Part shown: one piece after another, positions 40,592 through 40,628 of the stretch
How the letters are laid out: every line of letters begins with the position of its first letter
How positions within the stretch are numbered: position 1 is the first letter of the stretch
Source: an uncultured Candidatus Saccharibacteria bacterium
GTDB taxonomy: Bacteria; Patescibacteriota; Saccharimonadia; Saccharimonadales; UBA4665
Assembly (NCBI GenBank): GCA_903900685.1
Contig: CAIUOC010000008.1
Span: 1-40,628 of the forward strand
Length of the DNA stretch: 40,628 nucleotides
Direction: 5' to 3'
Program-made: the position numbers and the translations under genes
Notes under the pieces: generated by a model
The model's database searches: none
Told to the model about the DNA's origin: nothing
Seen by the model: the letters and a program-made list of their open reading frames with translations, nothing else

Positions 40592-40628
40592 TTGATTTTT
40601 TTTAATATCATTAATATTGTAACCTATA

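Noticed and set aside
1-40628. tRNA or rRNA genes, CRISPR arrays, defence systems
   Set aside because: I looked in all gaps on both strands and found only the tmRNA; no restriction, toxin-antitoxin or other defence genes are visible.

Overview
The window looks like a piece of an AT-rich chromosome from a Patescibacteria/CPR bacterium. Candidatus Saccharibacteria (TM7) is the best guess. This is inferred from gene content and the small size of several housekeeping proteins, not from a marker-gene search. Nearly all genes lie on the minus strand, packed with gaps of a few bases or overlaps of 4-11 bases. The standard genetic code fits every intact gene.

Layout by coordinate. 1-2507: a cut-off RsmC-like methyltransferase, uvrC and an L25/CTC ribosomal protein gene. 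2583-6394: a DedA membrane protein (+), uvrA (-) and a small one-helix membrane protein with its own promoter (+). 6375-9089: exonuclease I and the GTPase Obg. 9127-14783: an envelope and division block made of a LysM-CHAP hydrolase, mltG, ruvX, a large membrane protein with a baseplate-J-like outer part, and an FtsA-like actin. 14823-21240: alaS, mnmA, a cysteine desulfurase, tatD and metG. 21326-24297: an ABC-2 exporter pair, a glycine-rich RRM protein and a ZIP metal transporter.

24353-30293 is the accessory part. It holds a type IV prepilin-like gene with a broken, partly identical copy just downstream, a sulfotransferase plus HAD-family gene pair, and a second prepilin-like gene. The C-terminal remnant of a serine recombinase runs head-on into a tmRNA gene (ssrA), and a decayed copy of the ssrA 3' end plus terminator lies 1.3 kb away. 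I read the 28573-29897 stretch as the scar of an element that used the ssrA 3' end as its attachment site.

30336-40591: a MarR regulator with a clear operator, rsmA, an Rpf/YabE-like muralytic protein, a Nudix hydrolase, a PcrA/UvrD helicase, tpiA-pgk-pyk of lower glycolysis, a one-helix hypothetical protein and an L,D-transpeptidase.

Themes. Nucleotide excision repair is nearly complete in one window (uvrA, uvrC, a UvrD-type helicase). mnmA and a cysteine desulfurase overlap, as expected for tRNA 2-thiouridine synthesis. Four peptidoglycan-active proteins (LysM-CHAP, MltG, Rpf-like, L,D-transpeptidase) show a real wall. The metG-tatD-rpf/yabE-rsmA order known from Actinobacteria and Firmicutes is present but split by the 10 kb accessory part. 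Several genes have an extended -10 box only 6-11 bases from the start codon, which suggests leaderless mRNAs. The best leads are the prepilin gene with its converted silent-copy-like pseudogene, and the ssrA/recombinase scar with an unusual tmRNA.
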